A DNA stretch of 64,000 nt from Qipengyuania profundimaris (GCF_030717945.1 NZ_JAVAIM010000001.1:2417131-2481130); one strand, 5' to 3'; shown: positions 52,613 to 61,906, numbered from the stretch's first letter. Translations and numbers: made by a program. The notes: generated from the letters alone by a model not told the origin.

Positions 52613-54102
52613 GCGCTCCCACCCCTCCCCGCGTCGTCGTCCTCGGCGGCGGCAGCGCCGGCTGGATTACCGCCTGCCTGCTCCATCACGAATGGGGGGC
52701 ACGCGGTGGATCGGTGACCGTTGTCGAAAGCCCCGAGATCGGCATCATAGGTGTAGGTGAGGGATCGACGCCACAGCTCAAAGCCTTCTTCGACCATCTC
52801 GGCATCGAGGAGTCCGAATGGATGGCGGCCTGCGATGCGACATACAAGCTTGGCATCCGCTTCACCGGCTGGAGCGAGCGGCCCGGTTTCGAGAGCTATT
52901 TCCACCCCTTCCCTGCGCCGACAGACCTGCACAGCGAGCCGGGCTTCCTGCACAATTGCATGCTGGCCCGCCGGGGGGTCGACGTACCGGCCCATCCCGC
53001 CGACTGGTTCATCGCCGAGACACTGGCAGACGCGCGGAAAGCACCGCAGCCCAACGAGAATTTTCCGTTCCCGCCAAGCTACGGCTACCACTTCGACGCT
53101 CACAAGCTTGGCGCATTCCTGCGCGACTGGGCTGTAAAGCTGGGTGTAAGGCACAAGCCTGTTCGTGTAGACGAAGTAGAGTTTGCTGCAGACGGCAATG
53201 TAGCTGCCTTGCTCTGCGAAGGCGGTGAATGCATCGAAGGGGACATCTTCGTCGATTGTTCTGGTTTCCGCTCGCTGATCGCGCAGCAGGCGCTCGGCGC
53301 CGAGTTCATTCCCTTTACTGAGAACCTCTTCAACGATCGCGCCGTCGTCATGCCGACGAAGCATGGCGAAAAACTCAAACCGCAAACCGATGCCATCGCG
53401 ATGAGCAATGGCTGGCGCTGGTCGATCCCGCTGACCAGCCGGGTCGGCAATGGCTACGTCTATTCTTCGAAATACATCTCCGAAGAAGACGCCGAGGCCG
53501 AATTGCGAAAAGCCATCGGCATGGAGCACGACGGTGAGACACGTGTGCTACAGATGCGCGTGGGGCGAGTGAGGGAAAGCTGGACGAGGAACTGCCTCGC
53601 CGCCGGCCTCTCGCAAGGCTTTATCGAACCGCTTGAGGCGACCGCGCTGCACATCGTTATCGTGACCGCGCTCGACTTTGCACGCGCTTTCGAAAGCGGC
53701 GTGTTCACCGCGCAAAATCGCGAGGCATTCAACCGCCGCATCGCCGACAAATACGAGGGCATTCGCGACTATATCGTGGCGCATTACCGCCTCAACCAGC
53801 GCAGCGACACGCAATACTGGCGCGACAATGCGGCCAACCACGCTCTGTCGGCCAATCTCAAGGACATGATGTCGGCCTGGTTCACGCATGAGGACATCGG
53901 CCAACTGAACGCGCGCCAGCATGGCGGCCATCCGCACTACGCGAACATGAGCTGGCACTGCCTTTTCGCTGGCTACGGCACCTTCCCGCCTGCAGCCAAG
54001 ATGCAGGCTCCGCCGCCCGGTCTCGCCGTGGCCGATGTGGAGCAGACCCACGCCATGCTGGCCGCATGCGCACGCAACTTTCCCGATTACGCACCGGTCT
54101 GA
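52609..54102 (+). CDS. Tryptophan-halogenase-family flavoprotein (second copy)
   Basis: A 497-residue PF04820 flavoprotein, clearly diverged from the first copy. VVVLGGGSAGWITACLL binds FAD, and IGVGEGSTPQLKAFF follows. Lys80 (ATYKLGIRFTGW), the WxWxIP motif as WRWSIP (269-274) and Glu343 (IEPLEATALHI) are all kept. It starts with GTG overlapping the GH97 stop (GTGA), which makes it the last gene of the coupled block. No tryptophan-biosynthesis, non-ribosomal peptide or flavin reductase gene is adjacent. The natural substrate is unknown, and whether it halogenates anything is untested. Confidence 0.91.
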   Translation: MSAPTPPRVVVLGGGSAGWITACLLHHEWGARGGSVTVVESPEIGIIGVGEGSTPQLKAFFDHLGIEESEWMAACDATYKLGIRFTGWSERPGFESYFHPFPAPTDLHSEPGFLHNCMLARRGVDVPAHPADWFIAETLADARKAPQPNENFPFPPSYGYHFDAHKLGAFLRDWAVKLGVRHKPVRVDEVEFAADGNVAALLCEGGECIEGDIFVDCSGFRSLIAQQALGAEFIPFTENLFNDRAVVMPTKHGEKLKPQTDAIAMSNGWRWSIPLTSRVGNGYVYSSKYISEEDAEAELRKAIGMEHDGETRVLQMRVGRVRESWTRNCLAAGLSQGFIEPLEATALHIVIVTALDFARAFESGVFTAQNREAFNRRIADKYEGIRDYIVAHYRLNQRSDTQYWRDNAANHALSANLKDMMSAWFTHEDIGQLNARQHGGHPHYANMSWHCLFAGYGTFPPAAKMQAPPPGLAVADVEQTHAMLAACARNFPDYAPV

Positions 54103-54194
54103 CTGGCGAGGAAGCGTCCGCGGAGCCGATCCAGACTGACGAACCCTGAAAACGCATAACGGGCAACCAATCGCTTGACGAATCAAAACTCCTT

Positions 54195-54212
54195 TTGAAA
54201 TGTTCGTTTCAA
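54195..54212. promoter_or_regulatory. Candidate TetR operator upstream of the thiolase-like gene
   Basis: TTGAAA, TGTTCG, TTTCAA: a perfect 6-bp inverted repeat lies 13 bases before the start of an operon whose third gene encodes a TetR repressor. TetR sites near the Shine-Dalgarno of their own operon are common, so autoregulation is plausible. Confidence 0.5.
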
Positions 54213-54225
54213 TCAAGGAGAGATG

Positions 54226-55770
54226 ATGGTCGATTACAGCGCGCTTCCCGCAAACACCCCGGTTCTCGTCGGTGCCGGTCAGATCACCGACCACTGGTAT
54301 GGCGAAGATCCGGCCAGCGCGCCCTCGCCGCAGGATCTGCGCCGGGATGCCGCACGGATCGCACTGGACGATAGCGGCGCGCCGGACGCCTTGCGCGAAA
54401 CGATCGACCGGATCGTCGCCGTGCGCACGACGCCGGATTCCATACCCGGCGCGCCGCAACCCTTCGGCCGGTGCGAGAACCCGCCCGCCACCGTCGCGGC
54501 CGACCTCGGCCTTGCGGACACCGAGAACATCTATTCCGAGCTCGGCGGCAACCAGCCGCAAGAGCTGGTCAACGAACTTGCAGCTGCCTTGCACGCAGGC
54601 GAATGCCGTGCCGCACTGCTCGTTGGGGCGGAGGCGACACGCGCGCTCAAGGCGGCGGTGCGGGCCGGGATGACGCTCGACTGGAGCCGCTCTGCCGCCG
54701 GCCCGCAGACCGACCGCGGCTATGGAGGCGCGCTGCTTTCCCCATACGAGATCCGAAACGGCCTAGGCGCGCCGACGCAGACCTATCCTGCCTTCGAACA
54801 CGCGCTGCGCCGTCGCCTCGGCAACAGCCGCGAGGAGCATTTGGCGCTGATGAGCGAGCTGTGGGCAGGATTCTCGAAGGTCGCCGCTGACAATCCGCAC
54901 GCCCAGTTTCCCACCGCGCGCAGCGAGGAATTTCTCTCGACGCCCAGCGCGGAAAATTACCCCGTCGCCGACCCCTATCTCAAATGGCACGTCGCGCAGG
55001 ATGCGGTGAACCAGGCTGCTGCCGTCGTGATGACCACCGTGGGCGAGGCCGAGCGGATGGGCATCGACCGGTCCAAGTGGGTCTTCCTCCACGGCCATGC
55101 AGAGGCGAAGGACGGTTTCGTCACCCGTCGGCAAGACCTGTCGCGCTCCCTGCCGATCGAGAAGTCGCTGCATCAGGCGCTCCGCACCAGCGGCAAGCAG
55201 GCGAGCGATATCGCGCTGTTCGACATCTACAGCTGCTTTCCCTGCGCCGTGCTGCTCGCGACAGAAGCGCTCGACATCGACTGGCGCGAGACGCCGGTGA
55301 CCTTGACCGGCGGCCTTCCCTTCTTCGGCGGACCGGGCAATAATTATTCGCTTCACGCCATTGCCACCATGACCGAGCGGCTGCGCGAACAACCGGGCGA
55401 CTTCGGCCTGATAATGGCCAATGGCGGCTTCCTGACCAAGGAAGCGGTCGGCGTCTATTCGACTACGCTGCCGGAGAATTGGGCCCCGGTCTCCAGCGAA
55501 ACCATCCAGCGCGAAATCAACGCCCAGCTGCTGCCGGAGCCGGAACAGGCCGATGGCGAAATCGACATCGCGACCTGCACGGTGGTCTTCCAGAAGGGCG
55601 TGCCGACCCGCGGCTTTGTCATCGGCGATGGTACGGAGGGCCGTGTCCTCGCCCGGATCGCCAAGGGCGACGATGCGACGCTGAAGGCGCTGCTGGCCGA
55701 TGATCCCGTCGGCAAGCGCGCGCGGATCGAAGTGTGCGACGATACCAATATCATCGCGGGGATCGACTGA
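54226..55770 (+). CDS. Thiolase-like protein (SCP2-thiolase/TLP type) with C-terminal domain
   Basis: A 514-residue acetyl-CoA acetyltransferase-like protein. NTPVLVGAGQITDHW is the thiolase-like start, and the fold blocks FDIYSCFPCAVLLATEALD and LTGGLPFFGGPGNNYSLHAIATM are of the SCP2/TLP group. At the position of the usual nucleophilic Cys it reads YSELGGNQPQELVNE, without Cys, so ordinary thiolysis is doubtful. About 110 residues beyond the fold form a separate C-terminal domain (FQKGVPTRGFVIGDGTEGRVLARI). AAGGAG lies five bases before the second of two adjacent ATGs, which decides the start. It is first in an operon with a CoA-transferase and TetR. Confidence 0.87.
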   Translation: MVDYSALPANTPVLVGAGQITDHWYGEDPASAPSPQDLRRDAARIALDDSGAPDALRETIDRIVAVRTTPDSIPGAPQPFGRCENPPATVAADLGLADTENIYSELGGNQPQELVNELAAALHAGECRAALLVGAEATRALKAAVRAGMTLDWSRSAAGPQTDRGYGGALLSPYEIRNGLGAPTQTYPAFEHALRRRLGNSREEHLALMSELWAGFSKVAADNPHAQFPTARSEEFLSTPSAENYPVADPYLKWHVAQDAVNQAAAVVMTTVGEAERMGIDRSKWVFLHGHAEAKDGFVTRRQDLSRSLPIEKSLHQALRTSGKQASDIALFDIYSCFPCAVLLATEALDIDWRETPVTLTGGLPFFGGPGNNYSLHAIATMTERLREQPGDFGLIMANGGFLTKEAVGVYSTTLPENWAPVSSETIQREINAQLLPEPEQADGEIDIATCTVVFQKGVPTRGFVIGDGTEGRVLARIAKGDDATLKALLADDPVGKRARIEVCDDTNIIAGID

Positions 55771-55799
55771 TCGTGGCGCATGCCGGAGACAATCGACCG

Positions 55800-56936
55800 A
55801 TGCTCGAAGGCATCAAGGTGGTCGATCTCACAAGCATCGTCTTCGGGCCATATTGTACGCAGATGCTCGCCGATCTCGGTGCCGAGGTGACCAAGATCGA
55901 AGCGCCCGGCATCGGCGACGCCTATCGTTGGGCAGGCAAGCCCGCGGCGAGCAAGGGAATGGGACCGGGTTTCTTTGCCATCAATCGCGGGAAGCGTTCG
56001 CTCGCGCTCGATCTCAAGCAGAACGATGATCGTGAGAGGATGCTCGACCTGCTGCGCGACGCCGACCTGTTCGTCGTCAATGTGCGCGGCAAGGCGCTGG
56101 AACGGCTCGGCCTCGATTACGAGAGCCTCACAGCAATTAATCCGGAGCTGATCTACGTCCATTGCGTCGGCTTCGGCCAGGACGGCCCCTATGCCGATCT
56201 GCAAGCCTATGACGACGTGATCCAGGCCGCGAGCGGCGCCGCGAGCCTGCTGCCGCGCGTCGATGGCGACCCGCGAGCGCGTTATCTGCCGTCGCTCATC
56301 GCCGACAAGGTCGCGGGGCTCCACGCCGCCCATGCTGCCTTGGCAGCCATCGTCCACAAATTGCGCACCGGGCGCGGCCAGCATGTCGAAGTGCCGATGT
56401 TCGAGGCCTTCACCGGCTTCATCCTGCTCGAACATCTCGGCGGCCTCACCTACGATCCGCCGAATGCACCCGCGGGTTACGAGCGGCAGGTCGATCCCGA
56501 CCGCCAGCCCTTCCCGACCAGCGACGGATATATCAGCATCGTCCCCTATACCGATGCCAGCTGGCCCAAGGTGTTCGCCGTACTCGGCGCGTCCGAAGTG
56601 CTCGACGACGAGCGTTTTGCCGACCCGGCCAGCCGCTTTGCCAATATCGGCGGACTCTACCGCGAGATGGCACGGTTGACCGCTGGATTCACGACGCAAG
56701 AGCTGCTCGAGAAATGCCATGCTGCCCAGCTCCCGGCACAGGCCGTGCGCGATCTCGACGATATGCTGGACGAACCCCATCTCGCCGCAACCGGTTTCTT
56801 CCGCAGCCGCAGCCACTCGACCGAAGGCGGCTACCGCGAGATGCGGTCGCCCTTCACGTTCGGCGATTACGAAATGCCTGAACTCGCGCCGCCGCCCTTG
56901 CTTGGCGAGGCCAATGGGGAGGAACCGGGCCCGTGA
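55800..56936 (+). CDS. CaiB/BaiF family (class III) CoA-transferase
   Basis: A 378-residue class III CoA-transferase. LEGIKVVDLTSIVFGPYCTQMLADLGAEVTKIE is the CoA-binding N-terminus (here cut into its two halves), AINRGKRSLALDLKQ follows, and YVHCVGFGQDGPYADLQAYDDVIQA contains the catalytic Asp region. It moves CoA between carboxylic acids; the substrate is unknown. GGAGA lies ten bases before the chosen ATG, though a GTG nine codons upstream is possible. It is between the thiolase-like and TetR genes, which suggests a shared role in activating a fatty or steroid-like acid. Confidence 0.91.
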   Translation: MLEGIKVVDLTSIVFGPYCTQMLADLGAEVTKIEAPGIGDAYRWAGKPAASKGMGPGFFAINRGKRSLALDLKQNDDRERMLDLLRDADLFVVNVRGKALERLGLDYESLTAINPELIYVHCVGFGQDGPYADLQAYDDVIQAASGAASLLPRVDGDPRARYLPSLIADKVAGLHAAHAALAAIVHKLRTGRGQHVEVPMFEAFTGFILLEHLGGLTYDPPNAPAGYERQVDPDRQPFPTSDGYISIVPYTDASWPKVFAVLGASEVLDDERFADPASRFANIGGLYREMARLTAGFTTQELLEKCHAAQLPAQAVRDLDDMLDEPHLAATGFFRSRSHSTEGGYREMRSPFTFGDYEMPELAPPPLLGEANGEEPGP

Positions 56937-57571
56937 GCGAGCCTCGAACGAAAACACCCACGCGGCAGAAGATCATCGATGCCGCGCGCGAGTTGATGGT
57001 GGAGCAGGACAGCCTGGAGATCTCGATCTCCGAGATCACGCGCAAGGCCGGCACCAACATTGCATCCGTCAGCTATCACTTCGGCGGGCGCGAGGGACTG
57101 ATGGTGTCGATCGCCCGCGCCGATGCGGATTTCGCGATCGGCGAGCTCGACAGGCTGCTGGCTTCCGGCATGAGCCCGCCCGACAAGATCGCGCATCACG
57201 TCACCGGCATGGTCCGCGCCTATTTCCGCCGGCCCTACCTCCACCGCCTGCTGCAAAAGCTGATCCGCGAAGGATCGCGCGAGGCGGCCACGCTGGTCAC
57301 CGGCTTCTTCAGCATTCCGGTGGCCGATGCCCGCCGGACGATCATCGAAGAAGGCGTGGCGCAAGGGCTCTTCCGGCCCGTCGACACCAATCTGGTCGGC
57401 TATGCGATCGAGGGGGCATGTGCGAACATCTTCACCTCTGCCGCCTCGCGCCGCGCCCTGCTGGGTTCGGGCGACCTCGATCAGGCGCTGGTCGAGCGGT
57501 TCGCTGCCAGCACGGCCGAACTCGTGGTGCGCGGATTGCTCGCGCCTGGAGTCGATCGCCCTCTGAGTTGA
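56933..57571 (+). CDS. TetR-family transcriptional repressor
   Basis: A 212-residue regulator with an N-terminal TetR HTH (TRQKIIDAARELMVEQDSL, then ISEITRKAGTNIASVSYHFGGREGL) and a helical ligand-binding C-terminal domain (VTGMVRAYFRRPYLHRLLQKL). It starts with GTG overlapping the CoA-transferase stop (GTGA). As the third gene of the operon it probably represses it in response to an acyl-CoA or related ligand, perhaps through the inverted repeat upstream of the first gene. It converges on the second TonB receptor gene with 14 bases between stops. Confidence 0.92.
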   Translation: MSEPRTKTPTRQKIIDAARELMVEQDSLEISISEITRKAGTNIASVSYHFGGREGLMVSIARADADFAIGELDRLLASGMSPPDKIAHHVTGMVRAYFRRPYLHRLLQKLIREGSREAATLVTGFFSIPVADARRTIIEEGVAQGLFRPVDTNLVGYAIEGACANIFTSAASRRALLGSGDLDQALVERFAASTAELVVRGLLAPGVDRPLS

Positions 57572-57585
57572 GGCGAGCGCTCTCT

Positions 57586-59601
57586 CTAGAAGCCGAGGCG
57601 CACCCCGGCCCATACGGTGCGCGGTACGCCGAGGTCGATCGAGCCGCCCTGATCGCGGGTGACGATAGTTTCGTCGGTGAGGTTCTCGCCGCGCAGAATG
57701 AGCGAGATGCCGTCGGCTAGCGGGACTTGCGCGAAGGCGCCCAGCGTGGTCGCGGCGGGCAATATGTCAGTCTCGAGATCGTCCTCGAATTGCGCGCCGA
57801 CATGGCGCAGTGTGGCCGACAGAAGCCAGTCCTGAGCCGAACGCCAGGCAAGCGTTGCACCTGCGACCCAGCGCGGCGTCTGCGCGGGGCGATTGCCGTC
57901 GAGCGCGGCCGCAGCGCCCGATCCTCGTGCCTCTGCATCGGTGTAAGCAAGGCCGCCATCGAAGCTCACCTCGCCGAGCGAAAGCTTTGCATTGGCCTCG
58001 ATCCCGCGCGCGCGGACCGCGTCGATATTGCGGCGCTGGCGCAGGTTCTCGGCGATCGTCACATTCGCGACCGCGTCCTTTACGCGGTTGTCGAAAGCCG
58101 TGAGACCGAGCGCGATACGATCGGAGGGCGCGAAATCGACACCCACCTCGAAACCTTCGAGCCGCTCGTTTTCGAGCGCGGCGTTCGCCTGCGTGACCAC
58201 CGGAAAGACTACGAAGGGCCGGTAGAGTTCATTGAGCGTCGGCAGGCGAAGACCGGTATAGGCCGCAGCGCGCAGGCTTGCGCCGTCGCCGAGACGATAG
58301 AGCGCTCCGGCGCGGAAAGACGTCTCCCAGCCCGCGCGATCCGCAAACCGATCGTCGATCTGGATCGCACCCGCAGCATCCCGCTCGGTAAAGAAGCCGT
58401 TGCGGATCGTGTAGCGATCGAGCCGCGCTCCGCCGGTCAGCGTCAGCGAACCCAGCGTCAGGTCGTTTTCCACGAACAGTCCGAGATCGGTGTTCGTCCC
58501 GCCTGCATTGCGCCGCGCGCTGACTTGCCCGCTGAACGCGCTGATCGCGGTCTCGAACAGTTCGCCGTCGCTCCGGCGATAATCGAGGCCGAGACGCAGG
58601 ACATTGCGCTCACCCGTCGGCGGGCGGACTTCGATCTTGCCGCCGATGCCGGTCGAGGGCGTATTGCGCTGGTCGAGCACCGGCACGAAGCGGGTCGAGC
58701 TGATCACCCGGTTGGCGAAATTGCGCGCCTGGACATAGCCGAGCACGTCGAATTCCCATGCCCCGCGCCCGATCATGCGCAGGCTTGCATCCTGCCCCTC
58801 GATCCGGCTGTCCGCCCCTTCGAAGCGCAAGGTCCGCTCGTCCTCGAAGATGAGGCCGCGCGCTTGCAATTCGATCGTCTCGGTCAGCGGAGCAACGCCG
58901 CGAACTTGCAGCGAATAGCCATCGAAAGCTGCGCGGGCCGTGGCGGGCACGCGGTCGCCGACGGGCGTGGTGAAGAAACCCTTCCCCCTATCCCAGCGAC
59001 CGGAGATCACGCCGAAGCCTGCGCCGAGGCGCGACGCCACGCTGGCGCTTGCCTCGGTTTCGCCGCGATCGTTCGCGAGCAATTGGGCATCGAGCGTGCC
59101 GAGCGTGTCGATCCCCGCGCTCTGCAATTCGATCGTGCCAGCCAGCGCGCCCGCGCCGAAGGGGCCGGAGCCGCCGCCGCGCGTGACGCGGATCGCGGCC
59201 AGCCTCTCGGGGGCAAGCGCGCTGAAGGGGATGAAGCCGAAGAAGGGATCGGCCATCGGCACGCCGTCGAGCAGAACCAGCGCGCGGCTGGTCGCATTGC
59301 CGCCAAGCGCGCGCAGGGTCGCCCCTTGCGCCGATGGATTGGCCGAGCGACTGTCGGAACGGCGGAATTGCTGGAAGCCCGGCACGGCTGCCAGCGCATC
59401 CTCGATCCGGCCCGACGAGGTCGAGACCAGCGTCTCGCGCTCGATCACCTGGACGTCGTAAGCCGGTGCGGCAGGCGTTTCGGCAAGGCCTTGGCCGGTC
59501 ACGACGATGATTGGCTCATCATCGCTCTCCTGCGCTGCGGCAGGGGTTGCAAGCACAGCGGCAAGGGAGACGGTCGAAGCAAATATCGGCGATCGGATCA
59601 C
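57586..59601 (-). CDS. TonB-dependent receptor, short type
   Basis: A 671-residue outer-membrane receptor. The signal peptide (IFASTVSLAAVLATPAAAQ) is followed by PIIVVTGQGLAETPAAPAYDV (TonB box region), the plug with GRIEDALAAVPGFQQFRRSDS and LRALGGNATSRALVLLDGVPM, and a 22-stranded barrel ending RTVWAGVRLGF. At this length it resembles BtuB/siderophore-type receptors rather than the long sugar receptors. The GTG start is preferred because AGAGG lies about seven bases upstream; an ATG 13 codons earlier has no such site. The gap to moeA is 77 bases, too short for a cobalamin riboswitch. The ligand is unknown. Confidence 0.9.
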   Translation of the reverse strand: MIRSPIFASTVSLAAVLATPAAAQESDDEPIIVVTGQGLAETPAAPAYDVQVIERETLVSTSSGRIEDALAAVPGFQQFRRSDSRSANPSAQGATLRALGGNATSRALVLLDGVPMADPFFGFIPFSALAPERLAAIRVTRGGGSGPFGAGALAGTIELQSAGIDTLGTLDAQLLANDRGETEASASVASRLGAGFGVISGRWDRGKGFFTTPVGDRVPATARAAFDGYSLQVRGVAPLTETIELQARGLIFEDERTLRFEGADSRIEGQDASLRMIGRGAWEFDVLGYVQARNFANRVISSTRFVPVLDQRNTPSTGIGGKIEVRPPTGERNVLRLGLDYRRSDGELFETAISAFSGQVSARRNAGGTNTDLGLFVENDLTLGSLTLTGGARLDRYTIRNGFFTERDAAGAIQIDDRFADRAGWETSFRAGALYRLGDGASLRAAAYTGLRLPTLNELYRPFVVFPVVTQANAALENERLEGFEVGVDFAPSDRIALGLTAFDNRVKDAVANVTIAENLRQRRNIDAVRARGIEANAKLSLGEVSFDGGLAYTDAEARGSGAAAALDGNRPAQTPRWVAGATLAWRSAQDWLLSATLRHVGAQFEDDLETDILPAATTLGAFAQVPLADGISLILRGENLTDETIVTRDQGGSIDLGVPRTVWAGVRLGF

Positions 59602-59678
59602 GGCGCAGCCTCTCGTTTCGGAGTGGCGCGATTGAGACATCGGCTGCGCGCGGTCAACCGCTGAAGCCGTCGGCGCGA

Positions 59679-60863
59679 TCAGAACTCGAGAGCCGAGACG
59701 ATCGCGCCGGCCTGCTCGGCACCCGAGCCGGGCGGGCGGCGGATGAGCCAGTGCGCGTCCAGCAGAGGCGCCTGTGCGCCGCTCTGCTGGTTTCCGAGCG
59801 GCAGCAAGCCGCCAGCCCCGGAGGCAGCCCTGACGAAGGTTTCGCGCGAGCCCGTTTCCCCGAAATCGGCACCCAGCACCATCGGCATGAACGCCAGCTC
59901 CGAAGCTGTCGAACCCCCTTGCAGGCAGGCCAGCAGGGGCCGCAGGAACAAGCGTGCGGTGACCATGGCCGATGTCGGATTGCCCGGCAGGCCGAGCACC
60001 GCCTTGCCCTGCACCATGCCGAACCACACCGGGCGCCCCGGCCGGATCGGCAGGCGCGCGAAGACTTCTTCTAGGCCATGCTCCGCGAACATCGGCCGCG
60101 CGAGGTCGTAATCCCCCACCGACGCTCCGCCGGTGACGACGACGCAGTCCGCCGCGTCCAGAGCCGCGCCTGCCAATTGCGACAGTTGTTCGAGATCGTC
60201 GCCGCCGCGCGCGGTGTACGTCACTTCGCCACCTGCAGCCCTCGCCATGGCAGCAACGCCATAGCTCGCACTGTCGGCCAGCGTAGCTTCATCCGCATAA
60301 GCATCGCCGGGCTCGACGAGTTCGTCACCCGTCGCAATGATCGCCACCCGTGGGCGGTGCCGAACCTCGACTTCCGCCCGATCGGCCGCAGCCCCCGCCA
60401 CCATCGCTTGCGGAGTTAGCCGTGCACCCGCAGGGACCAGCACGTCTCCGCGGCGGAAATCGCTTCCGGTCTGGCGCACATGGCGTGCCGGCCCGAAGCC
60501 CTCGCGAAATCGTACCCGGTCGCCATCGCGCTCGGCATATTCCTGCATGATGACGCAATCAGCGCCCTCCGGGAGGAAGGCGCCAGTGAAGATGCGCATG
60601 GCCTGTCCGGGCTCAAGTGCTTGCTCGGGTAACTGACCTGCGCGCACCTCGCCGATGCAGTCGAGCCAGTCGCCAGCCTGCGTGCTCGTTTCCACTACGG
60701 CATAGCCATCCATGACCGAGCAATCGCGACGCGGCGCATCGCTCCGCGCGGTCAGTCTCTCGGCAAGATAACGTCCCGCCACGTGCTCGAGCGATACGGT
60801 TTCCGTTCCGAGCGGCGAAACGGCAGCCTCCAATAGCGCTATGGCCTCGTCGAAATCCGGCAC
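59679..60863 (-). CDS. moeA: Molybdopterin molybdenumtransferase
   Basis: A 394-residue MoeA that inserts molybdenum into adenylylated molybdopterin. CSVMDGYAVVET is the N-terminal signature, FTGAFLPEGADCVIMQEYAE follows, and the active domain has VAIIATGDELVEPGD, VVTGGASVGDYDL and LGLPGNPTSAMVTARLFL. Translation begins at GTG, 11 bases after the moaA stop, so moaA and moeA are one unit. A TonB receptor gene follows on the same strand. Confidence 0.96.
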   Translation of the reverse strand: MPDFDEAIALLEAAVSPLGTETVSLEHVAGRYLAERLTARSDAPRRDCSVMDGYAVVETSTQAGDWLDCIGEVRAGQLPEQALEPGQAMRIFTGAFLPEGADCVIMQEYAERDGDRVRFREGFGPARHVRQTGSDFRRGDVLVPAGARLTPQAMVAGAAADRAEVEVRHRPRVAIIATGDELVEPGDAYADEATLADSASYGVAAMARAAGGEVTYTARGGDDLEQLSQLAGAALDAADCVVVTGGASVGDYDLARPMFAEHGLEEVFARLPIRPGRPVWFGMVQGKAVLGLPGNPTSAMVTARLFLRPLLACLQGGSTASELAFMPMVLGADFGETGSRETFVRAASGAGGLLPLGNQQSGAQAPLLDAHWLIRRPPGSGAEQAGAIVSALEF

Positions 60864-60874
60864 CGGCCCCTCGC

Positions 60875-61906
60875 CTATCCGCCGATCGACGCGAGGTGCG
60901 GGGTCGCGCCGCTATCGCCTTCGCGCAGTCGGTGACCCGCGGCTTTGTCCGGCATCGCGCGGCGAATGGCCGCGATCAGCTCTTCGTGCTGCTCGTCGTG
61001 CTGAAGCAGCGGACGCAGGTCCAGCCCGCCCTCCCCGAACAGGCAGAGATGCAACTTGCCGCGGCTCGAGAGGCGAAGGCGGTTGCAGCTGTCGCAGAAC
61101 CCGTGGGCGTAGGGTGCAATCAGGCCGATTGTTCCGGCATAATCGGGATGTGCGTAATCGACCGCCGGACCGGCGCCCGCCTTGCGCGGCCTCGCAATCC
61201 ACCCCTCGTCCGCCAGCCGCGTGCGCACCAGATCGCCCGATTGCGCCTCGCCCGCTCGCCAGTCGGCATTGTCGTTGGTCCGCATGAGTTCGATGAAGCG
61301 CCATGCGACCGGGCGGTTGGCCACAAAGGCGCGAATGCGGTCCCATTCGGCGTCGTCCAGCCCGCTCATCAGCACGGTATTGACCTTCACCGCGTCGAAC
61401 CCGGTTTCGACCGCCCGATCAACGCCGCGCACCACATCGGCCAGCCGGTCGTGCCCGGTGATGCGCGCGAAACTTGCGGAGTCGAGCGTGTCGATGCTGA
61501 CATTGACTGCGTGCAGCCCCGCATCCCGCCATTCCTGCGCTCTCTCGGCAAGGCGGTAGCCATTGGTGGTCATCGCGAGGCGCCGGACGCCTGGGACTCC
61601 CGATATGGCGCGCGCGATCGCGGTGAAGTCGTGGCGCACCGTCGGCTCGCCACCGGTCAGGCGCAGCTTCCACAGGCCGAGAGCGGCGAAGGCGCGTACC
61701 GCGCGCGCCATCTCGTCCACCGACAGCTCCGACGCGAGGCCTGCCTGCTTCTTGAAGCCATTCGGCAAGCAATAGGTGCAGCGGAAATTGCAGCGATCGG
61801 TGACGGAGAGTCGCAGATAGGAAAATCGCCGACCATGGCCGTCTGCTAACCCGGCATTCTGCGCGGGGGCTGCAAAGGCGTCGGGAGGGGGCTCTAGTGG
61901 CGGCAT
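60875..61906 (-). CDS. moaA: GTP 3',8-cyclase MoaA
   Basis: A radical-SAM enzyme that starts molybdenum-cofactor synthesis from GTP. The SAM cluster ligands are in VTDRCNFRCTYCLPNG (Cys39, 43, 46). The second 4Fe-4S cluster is bound by FCDSCNRLRLSSRGKLHLCLF near the C-terminus. The protein ends in Gly-Gly, which is important in known MoaA. LRLTGGEPTVRHD is the SAM-binding stretch. The start is uncertain: an ATG nine codons upstream also exists and neither has a clear ribosome site. It precedes moeA. Confidence 0.96.
   Translation of the reverse strand: MPPLEPPPDAFAAPAQNAGLADGHGRRFSYLRLSVTDRCNFRCTYCLPNGFKKQAGLASELSVDEMARAVRAFAALGLWKLRLTGGEPTVRHDFTAIARAISGVPGVRRLAMTTNGYRLAERAQEWRDAGLHAVNVSIDTLDSASFARITGHDRLADVVRGVDRAVETGFDAVKVNTVLMSGLDDAEWDRIRAFVANRPVAWRFIELMRTNDNADWRAGEAQSGDLVRTRLADEGWIARPRKAGAGPAVDYAHPDYAGTIGLIAPYAHGFCDSCNRLRLSSRGKLHLCLFGEGGLDLRPLLQHDEQHEELIAAIRRAMPDKAAGHRLREGDSGATPHLASIGG

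Noticed and set aside
57727..59664. A 645-codon plus-strand frame over the second TonB receptor
   Set aside because: Shadow of the minus-strand receptor, with no motif and no upstream ribosome site.
59602..59678. Possible cobalamin riboswitch before the short TonB receptor
   Set aside because: Only 77 bases separate it from moeA, too little for the aptamer, and I see no B12-box-like sequence.
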